64,000 nt of DNA. It comes from JACPRL01 sp035573715 (GTDB lineage Bacteria > Acidobacteriota > Terriglobia > Acidiferrales > 2-02-FULL-67-57). Positions 32,695 through 41,404 of the stretch are shown one piece after another. The stretch's first letter is position 1. Each line of letters begins with the position of its first letter. The notes beneath the pieces were generated by a model. That model made no database searches and had not been told where the DNA came from. It saw only the letters and a list, made by a program, of their open reading frames with translations. A program made the position numbers and the translations under genes. The stretch lies in assembly GCA_035573715.1 (NCBI GenBank), contig DATLZZ010000008.1, positions 4,116 through 68,115 of the forward strand. The letters are read 5' to 3'.

Positions 32695-35073
32695 CTATTC
32701 AGGAAAGTTCATCTGCTGCAGCAGTTGCCGGAATCGCGGATCAGAACGAAGGGGGTCGAAGACGGGATCCACTTTGATAATCAGCATTTCCTCCGAGTGG
32801 GTGGCGTGAGCTTTCTCGAGCCATTCGAAGGTTCGTTCCCGGTCCCCGAGCGTGAGGAACAGAGCGGCAATGTGATAGGAGACGCCGGCAGGATTCCTCG
32901 TCGCCGCTGGTTCTATTTTCGTGAAGACTTCTAGGGCCTCGTTTCGGCGACTCGTTTTTGCTAGGACTCTGGCCCGAAGAAGTTCAGCCACGGGCGCGAA
33001 ATCGGAGAGCTTCGCCGCAGTTTCGTAGGCCGCCAGTGCTTCTCGATGCATTCCTTTTTGCTCGTACGGCAGTCCCAGGCTGAGATAGGCGGGGAAGAAG
33101 TTGGGTTCGAGCTCAATCGCTTTTCCGGCCTGCTGGATTGCGTCGTCGTATCGGCGAGCATTGTAGGCAGACCAGGCAACAGTCGCCGCGTACGTCGGTG
33201 AAAGAGGATCGAGTTCCCGCGCGGTCTCTAGCTCGTGGATGGCCTCGCCGGACCGCCCCAAGTATGTCAGGTAGATGCCGTACCAGTAGTGCGCGGTGGC
33301 GTAGTTCAGGTTGAGTTCAAGGGCGCGCTGCAAGCCTCTTTCGGCTGCTGGCCAGTCGCGCTGATAAACCATCTGGATATTGGCCAGCGACGCATGAGCC
33401 TCGGCCAGGGATTCGTCGAACTCGAGCGCCTTGGCTGCCGCAGCCCGGGCTTTAGGCAGGGCTTCGTCCGGGGGCAGGTCGAGGCCTGAGAGACCGTAGT
33501 ACGTGTCCGCCAGTCCAACGTAGGCGAGGGCATAGGTCGGCTCTTCTTGAATCGCCTGCTCAAAAGAATCCAACGCCTTCCTGTATTCGTAGCGGTTCCA
33601 GTAGTAGCGGCCCTTCAAGTACAGTTCGTGGGCTTCGGGATTGACGGCACGCCGATTTGCCAGACGCGCCGTCTCTCCTGGCGTGAGGGCAATCTTGATT
33701 TCCCGCGCAATCTCCCGGGCCACTTCACTCTCGAGAGCCAGAAGGTCGCGCATGTCTCGCTGGTACGCCTGTGACCAGATCTGCGTCTCACTGCGACCAT
33801 GGATTAGCCGCGCAGCCACGCGCACACGCTCGCCCGAGCGCCGCACCGACCCTTCGATCACGCCGTCGACACGCAATTCTCCGGCAATCTGTGAGATCGG
33901 CTTGTCCGTGTCCTTGTAGCGCATCACCGACGTGCGGGAAATCACCTTCAAAGCTCGGATCTGGCCGAGATCGGTAATCAAGGCCTCCGTGACCCCCTCA
34001 GCGAAGTATTCCTGCTCGGGATCATTGGACAGGTTTTCGAGAGGCAGCACGGCCAGCGACTCAATCTTTGTTGTCGTGGGCGGGAATAACCGGTCTCGCA
34101 CGCCACCCACATTAGCTGCCACGGCTACCGCGGCCAGCAACGCCACCGTCGCCAATCCTGTCGCCATTCTCTTCCGCGCCGCCCGGCTGAGCCCAATCGT
34201 GCTGGCGACCCGTGGGAATCCCCAGCGGCCCCCGGCCGCCGACGGCCCTACCAGTCGCCGGAGGTCAGTGATCAACTCACTCGCCGACTGGTAACGATCT
34301 TGTGGCTGCTTCTCCAGGCACTTCAGAATGATCCGCTCCAACTCAGCCGGAAGCCTTGCATTGAATTGCGTCGGCGACGCTGGTGCGTGGTCCAGAATCT
34401 GGCTGCACAATTCGGTTGCCATCTCGGCGCGAAAGGGACGTTGTCCCGTGACCATTTCGTACAGTACACAGCCCAAGCCGTAGATATCTGTGCGCGCATC
34501 CACTGGCTGGCCCCGCAACTGTTCGGGGGCCATATAGGGTAACGTGCCTGGAACTGCCCCTGTCTTGGTGAGAGTGGCCGATGCCGTCGCATCATCCACT
34601 CGTGGGAGCAGCTTGGCCAGACCGAAGTCAAGCAGCTTGGCCTGTCCCCGGTCGGTGATGAAGATGTTGGCGGGCTTGATGTCTCGATGAATGATGCCCT
34701 TTTGGTGTGCCGCCTCCAGGGCGTCGGCCAGTTGCAGGGCTAGGTCGGTCACCTGCCCTACCTCCATTGCCTTGCTTCCGATGCGGTGCTTGAGCGTTTC
34801 TCCCTGCAAGCACTGCATCGCAATGAAGGGCTTTCCCTCGTGCTCTCCGATTTCATAGATTGTGCAGATGTTGGGATGGTCGAGTGACGAGGCGGCGCGC
34901 GCTTCGCGTTCAAATCGCCTTACCGCCTCACGGTCGGCTGCCAGATCTTCCGGCAGGAACTTCAATGCCACGAGGCGGCCCAGCCGGGTGTCTTCCGCCT
35001 TGTACACCACGCCCATCCCGCCGCCTCCGATCTTCTCCACGATGCGGTAATGGGAAACCGTCTGGCCGACCAT
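32695..35073 (-). CDS. Ser/Thr protein kinase with TolB-like and TPR domains
   Basis: 792 residues. N-terminal PknB-type kinase (about 8-265): G-G-G-G-M-G-V-V-Y glycine loop, V-A-L-K lysine, H-R-D-I-K-P-A-N catalytic loop, D-F-G-L metal motif and M-A-P-E-Q activation end; all key residues are intact. A membrane helix near 305-325 follows. The outer part starts with L-A-V-L-P-L-E-N-L-S, the TolB N-terminal-like domain shared with adenylate-cyclase-type sensors, and about seven TPRs (490-760). The extracytoplasmic part probably senses proteins or ligands and signals to the kinase. Such kinases are numerous in Acidobacteriota; targets are unknown. Confidence 0.93.
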   Translation of the reverse strand: MVGQTVSHYRIVEKIGGGGMGVVYKAEDTRLGRLVALKFLPEDLAADREAVRRFEREARAASSLDHPNICTIYEIGEHEGKPFIAMQCLQGETLKHRIGSKAMEVGQVTDLALQLADALEAAHQKGIIHRDIKPANIFITDRGQAKLLDFGLAKLLPRVDDATASATLTKTGAVPGTLPYMAPEQLRGQPVDARTDIYGLGCVLYEMVTGQRPFRAEMATELCSQILDHAPASPTQFNARLPAELERIILKCLEKQPQDRYQSASELITDLRRLVGPSAAGGRWGFPRVASTIGLSRAARKRMATGLATVALLAAVAVAANVGGVRDRLFPPTTTKIESLAVLPLENLSNDPEQEYFAEGVTEALITDLGQIRALKVISRTSVMRYKDTDKPISQIAGELRVDGVIEGSVRRSGERVRVAARLIHGRSETQIWSQAYQRDMRDLLALESEVAREIAREIKIALTPGETARLANRRAVNPEAHELYLKGRYYWNRYEYRKALDSFEQAIQEEPTYALAYVGLADTYYGLSGLDLPPDEALPKARAAAAKALEFDESLAEAHASLANIQMVYQRDWPAAERGLQRALELNLNYATAHYWYGIYLTYLGRSGEAIHELETARELDPLSPTYAATVAWSAYNARRYDDAIQQAGKAIELEPNFFPAYLSLGLPYEQKGMHREALAAYETAAKLSDFAPVAELLRARVLAKTSRRNEALEVFTKIEPAATRNPAGVSYHIAALFLTLGDRERTFEWLEKAHATHSEEMLIIKVDPVFDPLRSDPRFRQLLQQMNFPE

Positions 35074-35100
35074 GCGGACGGGAACTGCTCCTGTGCGGGA

Positions 35101-35129
35101 ATCCTACGCCCCGCGCATCGGCAAGTCAA
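35101..35129 (-). promoter_or_regulatory. Promoter of the kinase gene
   Basis: Minus strand: TTGACT (35124-35129), 17-base spacer, TAGGAT (35101-35106). Confidence 0.6.
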
Positions 35130-35134
35130 CGCGC

Positions 35135-36190
35135 TCAGTGAACTTTCTGCGCGGCCTGCTGGCGGCGCGCGGCTTCGAGCACCTGGCGGATGGCGTGGAC
35201 GACAAGCTCGGGCTGGTCGAGCTGAATCCAGTGCCCGCTGTTGGTTGCGACTAGGTGCTTGCCGCTGAGCGAGAGTTGCGCCGCCGCCTCTTGGTCTGCC
35301 AGGCGCTCGTGCGAAGGATTGCTGGCCGAAAGGACGATCAGCGGCAGGTCGCCCAGATGTCCAGCTTCGGCCACCTGCGCCGCGCTTTCGGGCAGCGACT
35401 GCAACTGGCTGGCGATGGTGCGGAAGAACTTGGGCTGCGTCCAGAATGTACGCAGCAGGCCGCCAAGTTCGGGCGGCAGATTGCGCGCCGGGCCGACCAA
35501 GCGCTCGCCGCTGCCAATGCGAATCGCGCCGCCGAAGGCGAACATCACGGTCCAACGTGCCATGCCGTGCTGCTTCAGGCTGACCAGCCAGGCAATGAGT
35601 CGCGCGATCCCCACCCGGGCCAGGCGCGAGGCGTGGTGGCACATCTGGGCCGCTCGCATCAGACCTTTCCTCTTTTCGGGTGGCATCTCCAGCCACTCGC
35701 GCGGGTGGATGGGATCGACGAGGACGAGTCCGACGACTTCGGCCGGATATCGGTGGGCGAACAGCCGCACGTTGAACCCACCGAAGGAGTGACCGACGAG
35801 GACGTAAGGCCCTTCGAGCCCACCGCGCTCCAGCATCGTGTGCAACTCCTCGACGATTCGGGCGCTGGTGCGCGGCTCCGGACCGGGCTCGCTCCAGCCC
35901 AATCCGGCGCGGTCGTAGCTGACGACGCGAGTCATCTCGGCTATCTGCGGCTGCACCAATTGCCAGCTCACGCAGGAGGCCGGCAGGCCGGCGTCGAGCA
36001 CCACCGTCGGACTACCTTCTCCGGTGCAGTGGAGGTGGAGGCGATGGCTGCCGACTTCAATCAGGCGGCCGGGAGGGGGATGCCGGTGCAGGTCGCTCGC
36101 CGTTCCGAGTTTCTGGTAGAGCATACCGGCCAGCGCCAGCAACAACAGCCCTGCAAGCGCGCCGAGGACGATCTGAAGCACGACTCCCAT
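35135..36190 (-). CDS. Alpha/beta hydrolase with N-terminal membrane anchor
   Basis: 351 residues from the ATG at 36190 (open frame to 36340 rejected because it crosses a promoter and the divergent gene). One N-terminal hydrophobic helix (about 3-26) suggests anchoring or export. The hydrolase core has V-G-H-S-F-G-G (nucleophile Ser), an oxyanion region preceding D-A-G-L-P-A-S, and a C-terminal H in N-S-G-H-W-I, with an Asp candidate in between. Substrate unknown. Its TAAGAT box (36201-36206, minus) is 10 bases from the ATG, implying an almost leaderless mRNA. Confidence 0.88.
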   Translation of the reverse strand: MGVVLQIVLGALAGLLLLALAGMLYQKLGTASDLHRHPPPGRLIEVGSHRLHLHCTGEGSPTVVLDAGLPASCVSWQLVQPQIAEMTRVVSYDRAGLGWSEPGPEPRTSARIVEELHTMLERGGLEGPYVLVGHSFGGFNVRLFAHRYPAEVVGLVLVDPIHPREWLEMPPEKRKGLMRAAQMCHHASRLARVGIARLIAWLVSLKQHGMARWTVMFAFGGAIRIGSGERLVGPARNLPPELGGLLRTFWTQPKFFRTIASQLQSLPESAAQVAEAGHLGDLPLIVLSASNPSHERLADQEAAAQLSLSGKHLVATNSGHWIQLDQPELVVHAIRQVLEAARRQQAAQKVH

Positions 36191-36200
36191 GAAGTGCACA

Positions 36201-36241
36201 ATCTTAGTTTTGTTTTCCTGTGATGACAATTGGGGTAGAGT
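36201..36241. promoter_or_regulatory. Divergent promoter pair
   Basis: Minus strand: TTGTCA (36224-36229), 17-base spacer, TAAGAT (36201-36206) for the hydrolase. Plus strand: TAGAGT (36236-36241) seven bases before the ATG at 36249, with no good -35 box. The promoters overlap, so the two genes may compete for polymerase. Confidence 0.5.
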
Positions 36242-36248
36242 TGCAGCG

Positions 36249-36785
36249 ATGGCGGTCAAAGCGATTGAGGAGATTGCCACACAGGCGGCCGAGCGAGTGC
36301 TCGGGCACTTGGAGGGCGAGCGGCTCATCCCGCGCTTCATTGATTCCTATGTGATGGGATTTGACCGTCCCCAGCTGAAGAACCCGCCGGAGCAGTTCCG
36401 CGAGCGCTCGAACCGGATTGGCCGCGAAGCGCTGGTGTTGATGGGGCTGCTGGTGTGCGAGCGCTGCGGCGAGCGGCTCTATCGTTTCCGGCTCGGCCCC
36501 CTGAAGCTGCGCGACACCGACGCGGCGGAGCGGCTGAGCGCAGCATTCTGGCAAGCGATGGGTGAGGAGCTCAAACTGCGGCCCGAGCAGGCGGCCGAGC
36601 TTCGGCTTGGAACCGACGACTATCGTGACCCGCAAGCGCGCGCCGAGGTGTTCCGGCAACGCATCGCCCCGCTGCTCGATCCGGCGCCCCAGATGAAAGA
36701 TAAAGCCGAGCACGCCGGCCAGAAGTTCTACGAAGCGCTCGACAAGGTCGCCACCCAGGTGGCGACCCGCCTGTTCTCATCCTAG
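36249..36785 (+). CDS. Hypothetical soluble protein
   Basis: 178 residues from the ATG at 36249; a longer start at 36189 would cross the divergent promoter. Highly charged and mostly helical, with no membrane segment or signal peptide. The pair C-E-R-C near residue 76 lacks a second Cys pair, so a zinc site is uncertain. I do not recognise a family. Neighbours (divergent hydrolase, downstream repeat and transporter) give no clue. Confidence 0.65.
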   Translation: MAVKAIEEIATQAAERVLGHLEGERLIPRFIDSYVMGFDRPQLKNPPEQFRERSNRIGREALVLMGLLVCERCGERLYRFRLGPLKLRDTDAAERLSAAFWQAMGEELKLRPEQAAELRLGTDDYRDPQARAEVFRQRIAPLLDPAPQMKDKAEHAGQKFYEALDKVATQVATRLFSS

Positions 36786-36802
36786 TTCTTTGTTCTTTGG
36801 TC

Positions 36803-36898
36803 GTCATTCTGAGGGGTCCGGAGGGCGACGAAGAATCTCGGAGTCGCACTGAGCAACGCTGAGATTCTTCGCCCCGATGAATTGGGGCTCAGAATGAC
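36803..36898. repeat. Nested inverted-repeat element
   Basis: Outer arms GTCATTCTGAG (36803-36813) and CTCAGAATGAC (36888-36898); inner arms CGAAGAATCTC (36829-36839) and GAGATTCTTCG (36861-36871). GCCCC/GGGGC makes a further small stem (36871-36888). The element fills the gap between two plus-strand genes. It has no coding capacity and resembles a widespread environmental repeat containing ATTCTGAG and GAAGAATCTC; a REPIN- or MITE-like origin is possible. Confidence 0.65.
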
Positions 36899-36918
36899 AA
36901 CGGGGTGTGGCGGGAGCG

Positions 36919-38439
36919 ATGTCCGAGGAACGGATTTCCCCCAGCGAGGAGCGGTTCGAGCTCTGGCGGCGACGAGCCGGATGGTTGCTGGGCCCGCTGT
37001 TGTCGTTGGCGGTCTACCTGACGGCCGCAAGCCTTCCGGCCCCAGAGCGACGTCTGGCGGCCGTCCTGACCTTGGTCATTGCCTTCTGGATCAGCGAAGC
37101 GATTCCGCTTCCCATCACGGCAATGCTGGGCCCGGCACTGTGCGCACTGCTGGGAGTGGCCGAGCCCGCCGCAGTCTTCCGTCCTTTCGCCGACCGGGTC
37201 ATCTTCCTTTTCGTGGGAAGCTTTCTGCTGGCGCGAGCGATGGCCGTGAACGGACTCGACCGCCGGGTTGCGCTGGCCGTGCTGAGCGCGCGAGCGGTGG
37301 GCGGCTCGCCGGCGCGATTGCGGCTGGCCATCGGACTGACGGTTTTCCTTCTCTCGATGTGGATCAGCAACACGGCTTGCGCGGCGATGGCGTTCCCCAT
37401 CGTCGTCGGCATGAGCGTGACGCTGGAGCGGCTGTTCGCCGTCGAAGGCGCAAGCTTCGCGCGCGCCGGCCGCAGCTACATCACCGGCCTGATGCTAATG
37501 GTCGCCTACGCCGCCTCCATCGGCGGCCTGGCGACGCCCGTGGGCACGCCGCCGAACCTCATCGGGATGGGGATGCTGCGTGACTTGGCTGGCGTGCGCA
37601 TTCCGTTTCTCCAGTGGGTGCTCGTAGGGCTGCCAATTGCGCTGGCCCTCTTTGTCCTGCTAGCAACTCTCTTGCGGTTCATGCATCCGGCGCCCACGCG
37701 GAAACTGGATGGCCTAGCCTCGAGCGTCGATGTGCTGTGCAAAGACTTGCCCCCGTGGGGCCGTGCGCAGACCTACACGCTGCTCGCTTTCTTGGTCGCA
37801 GTAGCGCTCTGGATTCTCCCCGGCGTGGTGGCGCTGGCCTTGGGAACGGACGACGCTTTCTACCGCCTGCTCAGCGAACGGCTCGACGAAGGCGTGGTGG
37901 CGGTGCTGGCGGCCTCGCTGTTGTTTTTTCTCCCGGCTACCTTCCGGCCGCTCAGTGGGGCGCTGGGTTGGCGCGATGCGGTGAAGATTGATTGGGGAAC
38001 GATTCTGCTTTTTGGCGGCGGCCTGAGTCTGGGCAGTTTGCTGCAAAGCACCGGGTTGGCACAACGCGTGGGCCAGGGTCTGCTGCAGGCTACCGGCGAG
38101 CCGAGCGTGTGGCTGCTGACGGGAGTGGCCACCGGATTCGCCGTTCTGTTCACCGAGTCGGCCTCGAACACGGCGACGGCAACGATGCTCGTGCCGGTGA
38201 CAATTGCGGTGGCCAACGCGGCGCACGTCTCGCCGGTCCCGCCGGTGCTGGGCGTGACGGTGGGCGCCAGCCTGGCGTTTATGCTGCCGGTGTCAACCCC
38301 GCCCAACGCGATTGTCTACGGCTCGGGATGTGTCTCGCTGACGGCGATGCTGCGCACCGGCGTGCTGCTCGACCTGCTGGGATTCGTGGCTTTGATGCTC
38401 CTGCTGCGCTGGCTGTGCCCCCTGCTCGGCCTGGCATAG
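36919..38439 (+). CDS. DASS-family anion:sodium symporter
   Basis: 506 residues from the ATG at 36919 (a GTG at 36907 is also in frame). About twelve membrane segments. Two symmetric signatures of divalent anion:Na+ symporters are visible: S-N-T-A near residue 155 and S-N-T-A again near 417, with P-x-G-T-P-P-N-L and S-T-P-P-N-A-I after them; these SNT motifs bind carboxylate and sodium. Likely substrates are C4-dicarboxylates, citrate or sulfate. No metabolic gene is adjacent to narrow this down. Confidence 0.92.
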   Translation: MSEERISPSEERFELWRRRAGWLLGPLLSLAVYLTAASLPAPERRLAAVLTLVIAFWISEAIPLPITAMLGPALCALLGVAEPAAVFRPFADRVIFLFVGSFLLARAMAVNGLDRRVALAVLSARAVGGSPARLRLAIGLTVFLLSMWISNTACAAMAFPIVVGMSVTLERLFAVEGASFARAGRSYITGLMLMVAYAASIGGLATPVGTPPNLIGMGMLRDLAGVRIPFLQWVLVGLPIALALFVLLATLLRFMHPAPTRKLDGLASSVDVLCKDLPPWGRAQTYTLLAFLVAVALWILPGVVALALGTDDAFYRLLSERLDEGVVAVLAASLLFFLPATFRPLSGALGWRDAVKIDWGTILLFGGGLSLGSLLQSTGLAQRVGQGLLQATGEPSVWLLTGVATGFAVLFTESASNTATATMLVPVTIAVANAAHVSPVPPVLGVTVGASLAFMLPVSTPPNAIVYGSGCVSLTAMLRTGVLLDLLGFVALMLLLRWLCPLLGLA

Positions 38440-38441
38440 AC

Positions 38442-38801
38442 CTACAAGCCCGAGCGGTACAGCTGGTTGATGCGGCTCACGGTGGCGTTCAAGGTTTCGT
38501 GCAGCTTCTTGAGTTCGGGCGATTCGACTGTGATCTCTTGGGCGTCGATGCTGGAAACAATCTGCCGGCAGATGTCTTCCACGCGCCGCATGCGGAAGCG
38601 AATGATGGTGGCGGCAGCTTCGTAGCGGCCGCTGCCGGACGCCTGCAGGATTCCCCACAGCGTCAAGCGGATGTGGTCGATGGCGGACTTGAAGTCCTCC
38701 AGCACAGGGATGGGGATGTCGTTCCTGCGCAGCCGCGCTTCCACTTCTTCCAGCTCGGCCTTGAGGCGGTGAACCTGTTCGAGCAATTCGATCTGAGCCA
38801 T
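38442..38801 (-). CDS. Small coiled-coil protein, unknown
   Basis: 119 residues from the ATG at 38801, preceded by GGAGAC. The N-terminal 30 residues (L-L-E-Q-V-H-R-L-K-A-E-L-E-E-V-E) form a coiled coil and the remainder is predicted helical. No signal or membrane segment. It ends 2 bases from the end of the convergent transporter gene. No family recognised. Confidence 0.7.
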   Translation of the reverse strand: MAQIELLEQVHRLKAELEEVEARLRRNDIPIPVLEDFKSAIDHIRLTLWGILQASGSGRYEAAATIIRFRMRRVEDICRQIVSSIDAQEITVESPELKKLHETLNATVSRINQLYRSGL

Positions 38802-38893
38802 GGTGTCTCCTGGGCGCGACGCTGGAGAACCGATGCTAGGACGGTGCGAGCCAATTGTCAATTCTGCGCGCGGGCGGCTAGACTCTGACCTTT

Positions 38894-40096
38894 ATGCTCA
38901 CCGTGTTCTTCATTCTGGCGGCGCTGCTGGCGATTCAGAGCCTGATTGCGCTGCAAGACGGGCCGCGGTTCCTGGCCTTCGCGAAGCGCCGGCTGGCCGA
39001 GCCGCTGCCCGACTTCGCGCCACCTGCCACGCTCATCTGCCCCTGCAAGGGGCTCGACGAAGAGCTGGAGCACAATCTCACTTCGCTGGTGGAGCAGGAT
39101 TATCCCGTCCTCGAAGTCATCTTTGTAATGGCAGAGAGCAACGACCCCGCGCGCGCAGTCTGCGACCGAGTAGCCGCGAAGGCGCGTCGGCCGGTGCGTG
39201 TCGTGATTGCCGGCAAGCCCGAAGGCCGCGGCGAAAAAGTCAACAACCTGCTGGCAGGAGTAGCGGCAGCGCGGCCGGAGAGCGAAGTATTCATCTTCGC
39301 CGACTCCGACGGCCGCCCGGGGCCGCAGTGGGTGCGCAAGCTGGTGGCGCATCTTGCCGACCCTCAAGTGGGCGCCACCAGCACTTTTCGCTGGTATCTT
39401 CCGGCGGGTGATTTTCTTTCCGGCTTGCAGTCGGCTTGGAACGCCCCGGCAGTGACCTATATGGGCGAGTGGGAGCGGAACTTCTGCTGGGGTGGCGGAA
39501 CAGCAATTCGCCGGAAAACGTTCGACGAAATTGACGTGCGGCGGTACTGGTCGGGGTGCATCAGCGACGACTATATGTTGACTAAGGCGCTGCGCGCGGC
39601 CGGACGGCGGATTGTTTTCGTTCCGCAGTGCTTGGTGACGACTCACCACGCCACGACGTGGTTGAAGCTGATTGAGTGGACGACGCGGCAGCTTCTGCTC
39701 ACTAGGGTTTATGAGCCGCGGCTGTGGTGGCCGGGGATGGGCGTGCACGTGTTCTACTGCGGCGTATTCGTCTATGGGTTCGCGCTGGCGGCGTGGCTGC
39801 TGCCACGCTCATGGGCTTCGAGCGCGATGATCCTGCTGACGCTGGCCGCCATCAGCGCGCTTTCGGTGGCGAAGGGTGTCTATCGCTTGGCGGCGGTGCA
39901 ACTGTTGATGCCGGAGCACGCCGAGCAGTTGCGGCGCACCTGGTGGAGCCCAACTCTGCAGGCGGCGCTCGCGCCGTGGCTGATGGCGCTGGCCTTTCTG
40001 CTCTCGGCGCTCACGCGACGGCTGACTTGGCGCGGCGTCACCTACGAGCTGCGCTCGCCCTGGGAGACAAAAGTGTTCAGCGACCAGGGCCTCTAG
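38894..40096 (+). CDS. GT2 glycosyltransferase, ceramide glucosyltransferase-like
   Basis: 400 residues. N-terminal membrane helix, then a GT-A domain: C-P-C-K-G-L-D near residue 50, D-S-D (D1-type acidic motif) near 138, W-G-G-G-T-A-I-R-R near 200 and S-D-D-Y (D2/D3) near 223, followed by membrane helices at 290-380. This matches GT21 ceramide glucosyltransferases and HpnI-type hopanoid enzymes. The T-R-Q stretch near 260 stands where Q/RxxRW is usual. Product probably a glycolipid. TTGTCA (38855-38860), 18 bases, TAGACT (38879-38884) lies 9 bases before the ATG: leaderless. Confidence 0.87.
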   Translation: MLTVFFILAALLAIQSLIALQDGPRFLAFAKRRLAEPLPDFAPPATLICPCKGLDEELEHNLTSLVEQDYPVLEVIFVMAESNDPARAVCDRVAAKARRPVRVVIAGKPEGRGEKVNNLLAGVAAARPESEVFIFADSDGRPGPQWVRKLVAHLADPQVGATSTFRWYLPAGDFLSGLQSAWNAPAVTYMGEWERNFCWGGGTAIRRKTFDEIDVRRYWSGCISDDYMLTKALRAAGRRIVFVPQCLVTTHHATTWLKLIEWTTRQLLLTRVYEPRLWWPGMGVHVFYCGVFVYGFALAAWLLPRSWASSAMILLTLAAISALSVAKGVYRLAAVQLLMPEHAEQLRRTWWSPTLQAALAPWLMALAFLLSALTRRLTWRGVTYELRSPWETKVFSDQGL

Positions 40097-40713
40097 TTCC
40101 GGCCCGTCCGCGTGCGGCTTTCGACACCAATCAACAGGTGAATGGTTACTTCATTGCTCAGAATCAGGTTGCCGCCGCTCCACTGCGTCCCGAGCACATT
40201 GAAGTCGCGACGGTCGATGGTGAACGTGGCTTCGAAGCCGCCGATGTCAACCCGCTCGTCCCCGTCCATGTAGTGGCTGAATCCCAGCAGCTTGACCGGC
40301 ACGGTTAGGGTGCGAGTAATGCCCCGGATGGTCAGCGCGCCCGTCACCTGCAGGGTGCCGTTCTCGCCCGGCGTCACGCGAGCGCTGCGAAAGCTCATGG
40401 TGGGGTAGCGCTCGGCATGGAAGAAGTCTTCGCTCAGGAGGGTTTGGTCGCGGTTGCCGATCTTGGTGTCAATGCTGACAAGACGCACCGTGAAATCGAC
40501 CCGCGACGCGACGGGATTCTTCGGGTCATAGAGAACGGTGCCATCAAAATCTCGGAAGCGGCCTTCCTCCTTGAAGACCGACCACTTGGTAATGGTGAAC
40601 TGGATGGTGGAGTCGCCCGGACGCACACGGTAGAGCGTGGCTTGTGCCGCAGCAGGCGGCGCAAGCAACGAAACCAGCAGGAGGGCAAGAAGCAGCCGAG
40701 TAGCGCGGCTCAT
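40093..40713 (-). CDS. Exported YceI-family lipid-binding protein
   Basis: 206 residues with a signal peptide (1-23, ending P-A-A-A-Q). The mature part is a YceI lipocalin-like barrel: S-x-I-Q-F-T-I-x-K-W, F-x-G-T-V, then R-D-x-x-L-L-S-E-D-F-F-H-A-E-R-Y-P motif spread over residues 87-105. YceI proteins bind isoprenoid or amide-type lipids in the periplasm and are often stress-induced. It is the last gene of the sigma-FecR operon. Confidence 0.9.
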   Translation of the reverse strand: MSRATRLLLALLLVSLLAPPAAAQATLYRVRPGDSTIQFTITKWSVFKEEGRFRDFDGTVLYDPKNPVASRVDFTVRLVSIDTKIGNRDQTLLSEDFFHAERYPTMSFRSARVTPGENGTLQVTGALTIRGITRTLTVPVKLLGFSHYMDGDERVDIGGFEATFTIDRRDFNVLGTQWSGGNLILSNEVTIHLLIGVESRTRTGRN

Positions 40714-40725
40714 ATCGAAGCTCCT

Positions 40726-41349
40726 CTACGGGCTTTGCAAGCGGATGTTGTATTCGCAGACCAGCGCGTTGCGCTCTCGCTGCGGCTCGCAGATGTAATT
40801 AAACTTCCCTGCCGGGCGCGCGGCGGCCACCTCTGCCGCAGACAAGAACGGGTCGCCGGCGAAGTTCAGGTCGTGCGGGTATTGTTCGGGATAGCCGGCG
40901 CCGGAGGCTTTGAAGTGGATGTGCGCGGGATTGCGCGAGTGGGGATAGGAGCCGGGCTTGATGGTGTGGAATTCGTAGCGGCCCTGGGCGTCGGTGGTGA
41001 GGCTGCCGCGGATGCGTGCGCTGCGCGGGGGTTCGTCGGGACAGTTGTCGCGCGGCAGGGTTTGGTCACGCTCGGCGCTGGGCGGCAGGCAGTAGTACCC
41101 CTGCGCGTCGGCTTGGTGCGCGGTGAGCTGCACGCCGCCGGCGGGCGTGACGCCGTCGGGCGCATAGACAGTGCCGCGGACGATGAGATGCTCTCCGGGC
41201 TCATTCTCTGAAACCAAGACCACATGCCGCGGGCCCGCCTGCTGGGAGTTGCGAGCGAGTGCGAGCGATGGACCTAGGGCGTAGACAATTGCGGCGACGA
41301 CCCCGGCGAGGTACAGCGCCGATCGAGCCAGAACTCCTGCTGTGCACAT
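40726..41349 (-). CDS. Exported intradiol dioxygenase-like protein
   Basis: 207 residues with an N-terminal hydrophobic signal/anchor (about 10-32). The fold is that of the intradiol ring-cleavage dioxygenase C-terminal domain: G-T-V-Y-A-P-D-G, T-D-A-Q-G-R-Y-E-F-H-T-I-K-P-G-S-Y, and H-I-H-F. Tyr and His in these blocks are the usual Fe(III) ligands. Exported members may act on lignin-derived phenolics, or may be non-catalytic. It begins 12 bases upstream of yceI and belongs to the same operon. Confidence 0.8.
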   Translation of the reverse strand: MCTAGVLARSALYLAGVVAAIVYALGPSLALARNSQQAGPRHVVLVSENEPGEHLIVRGTVYAPDGVTPAGGVQLTAHQADAQGYYCLPPSAERDQTLPRDNCPDEPPRSARIRGSLTTDAQGRYEFHTIKPGSYPHSRNPAHIHFKASGAGYPEQYPHDLNFAGDPFLSAAEVAAARPAGKFNYICEPQRERNALVCEYNIRLQSP

Positions 41350-41404
41350 AGCGTGCTCCGTGTTACCTGGGTTCGTTCACGAGGACGCGAGCAGGGAGAA
41401 GATG

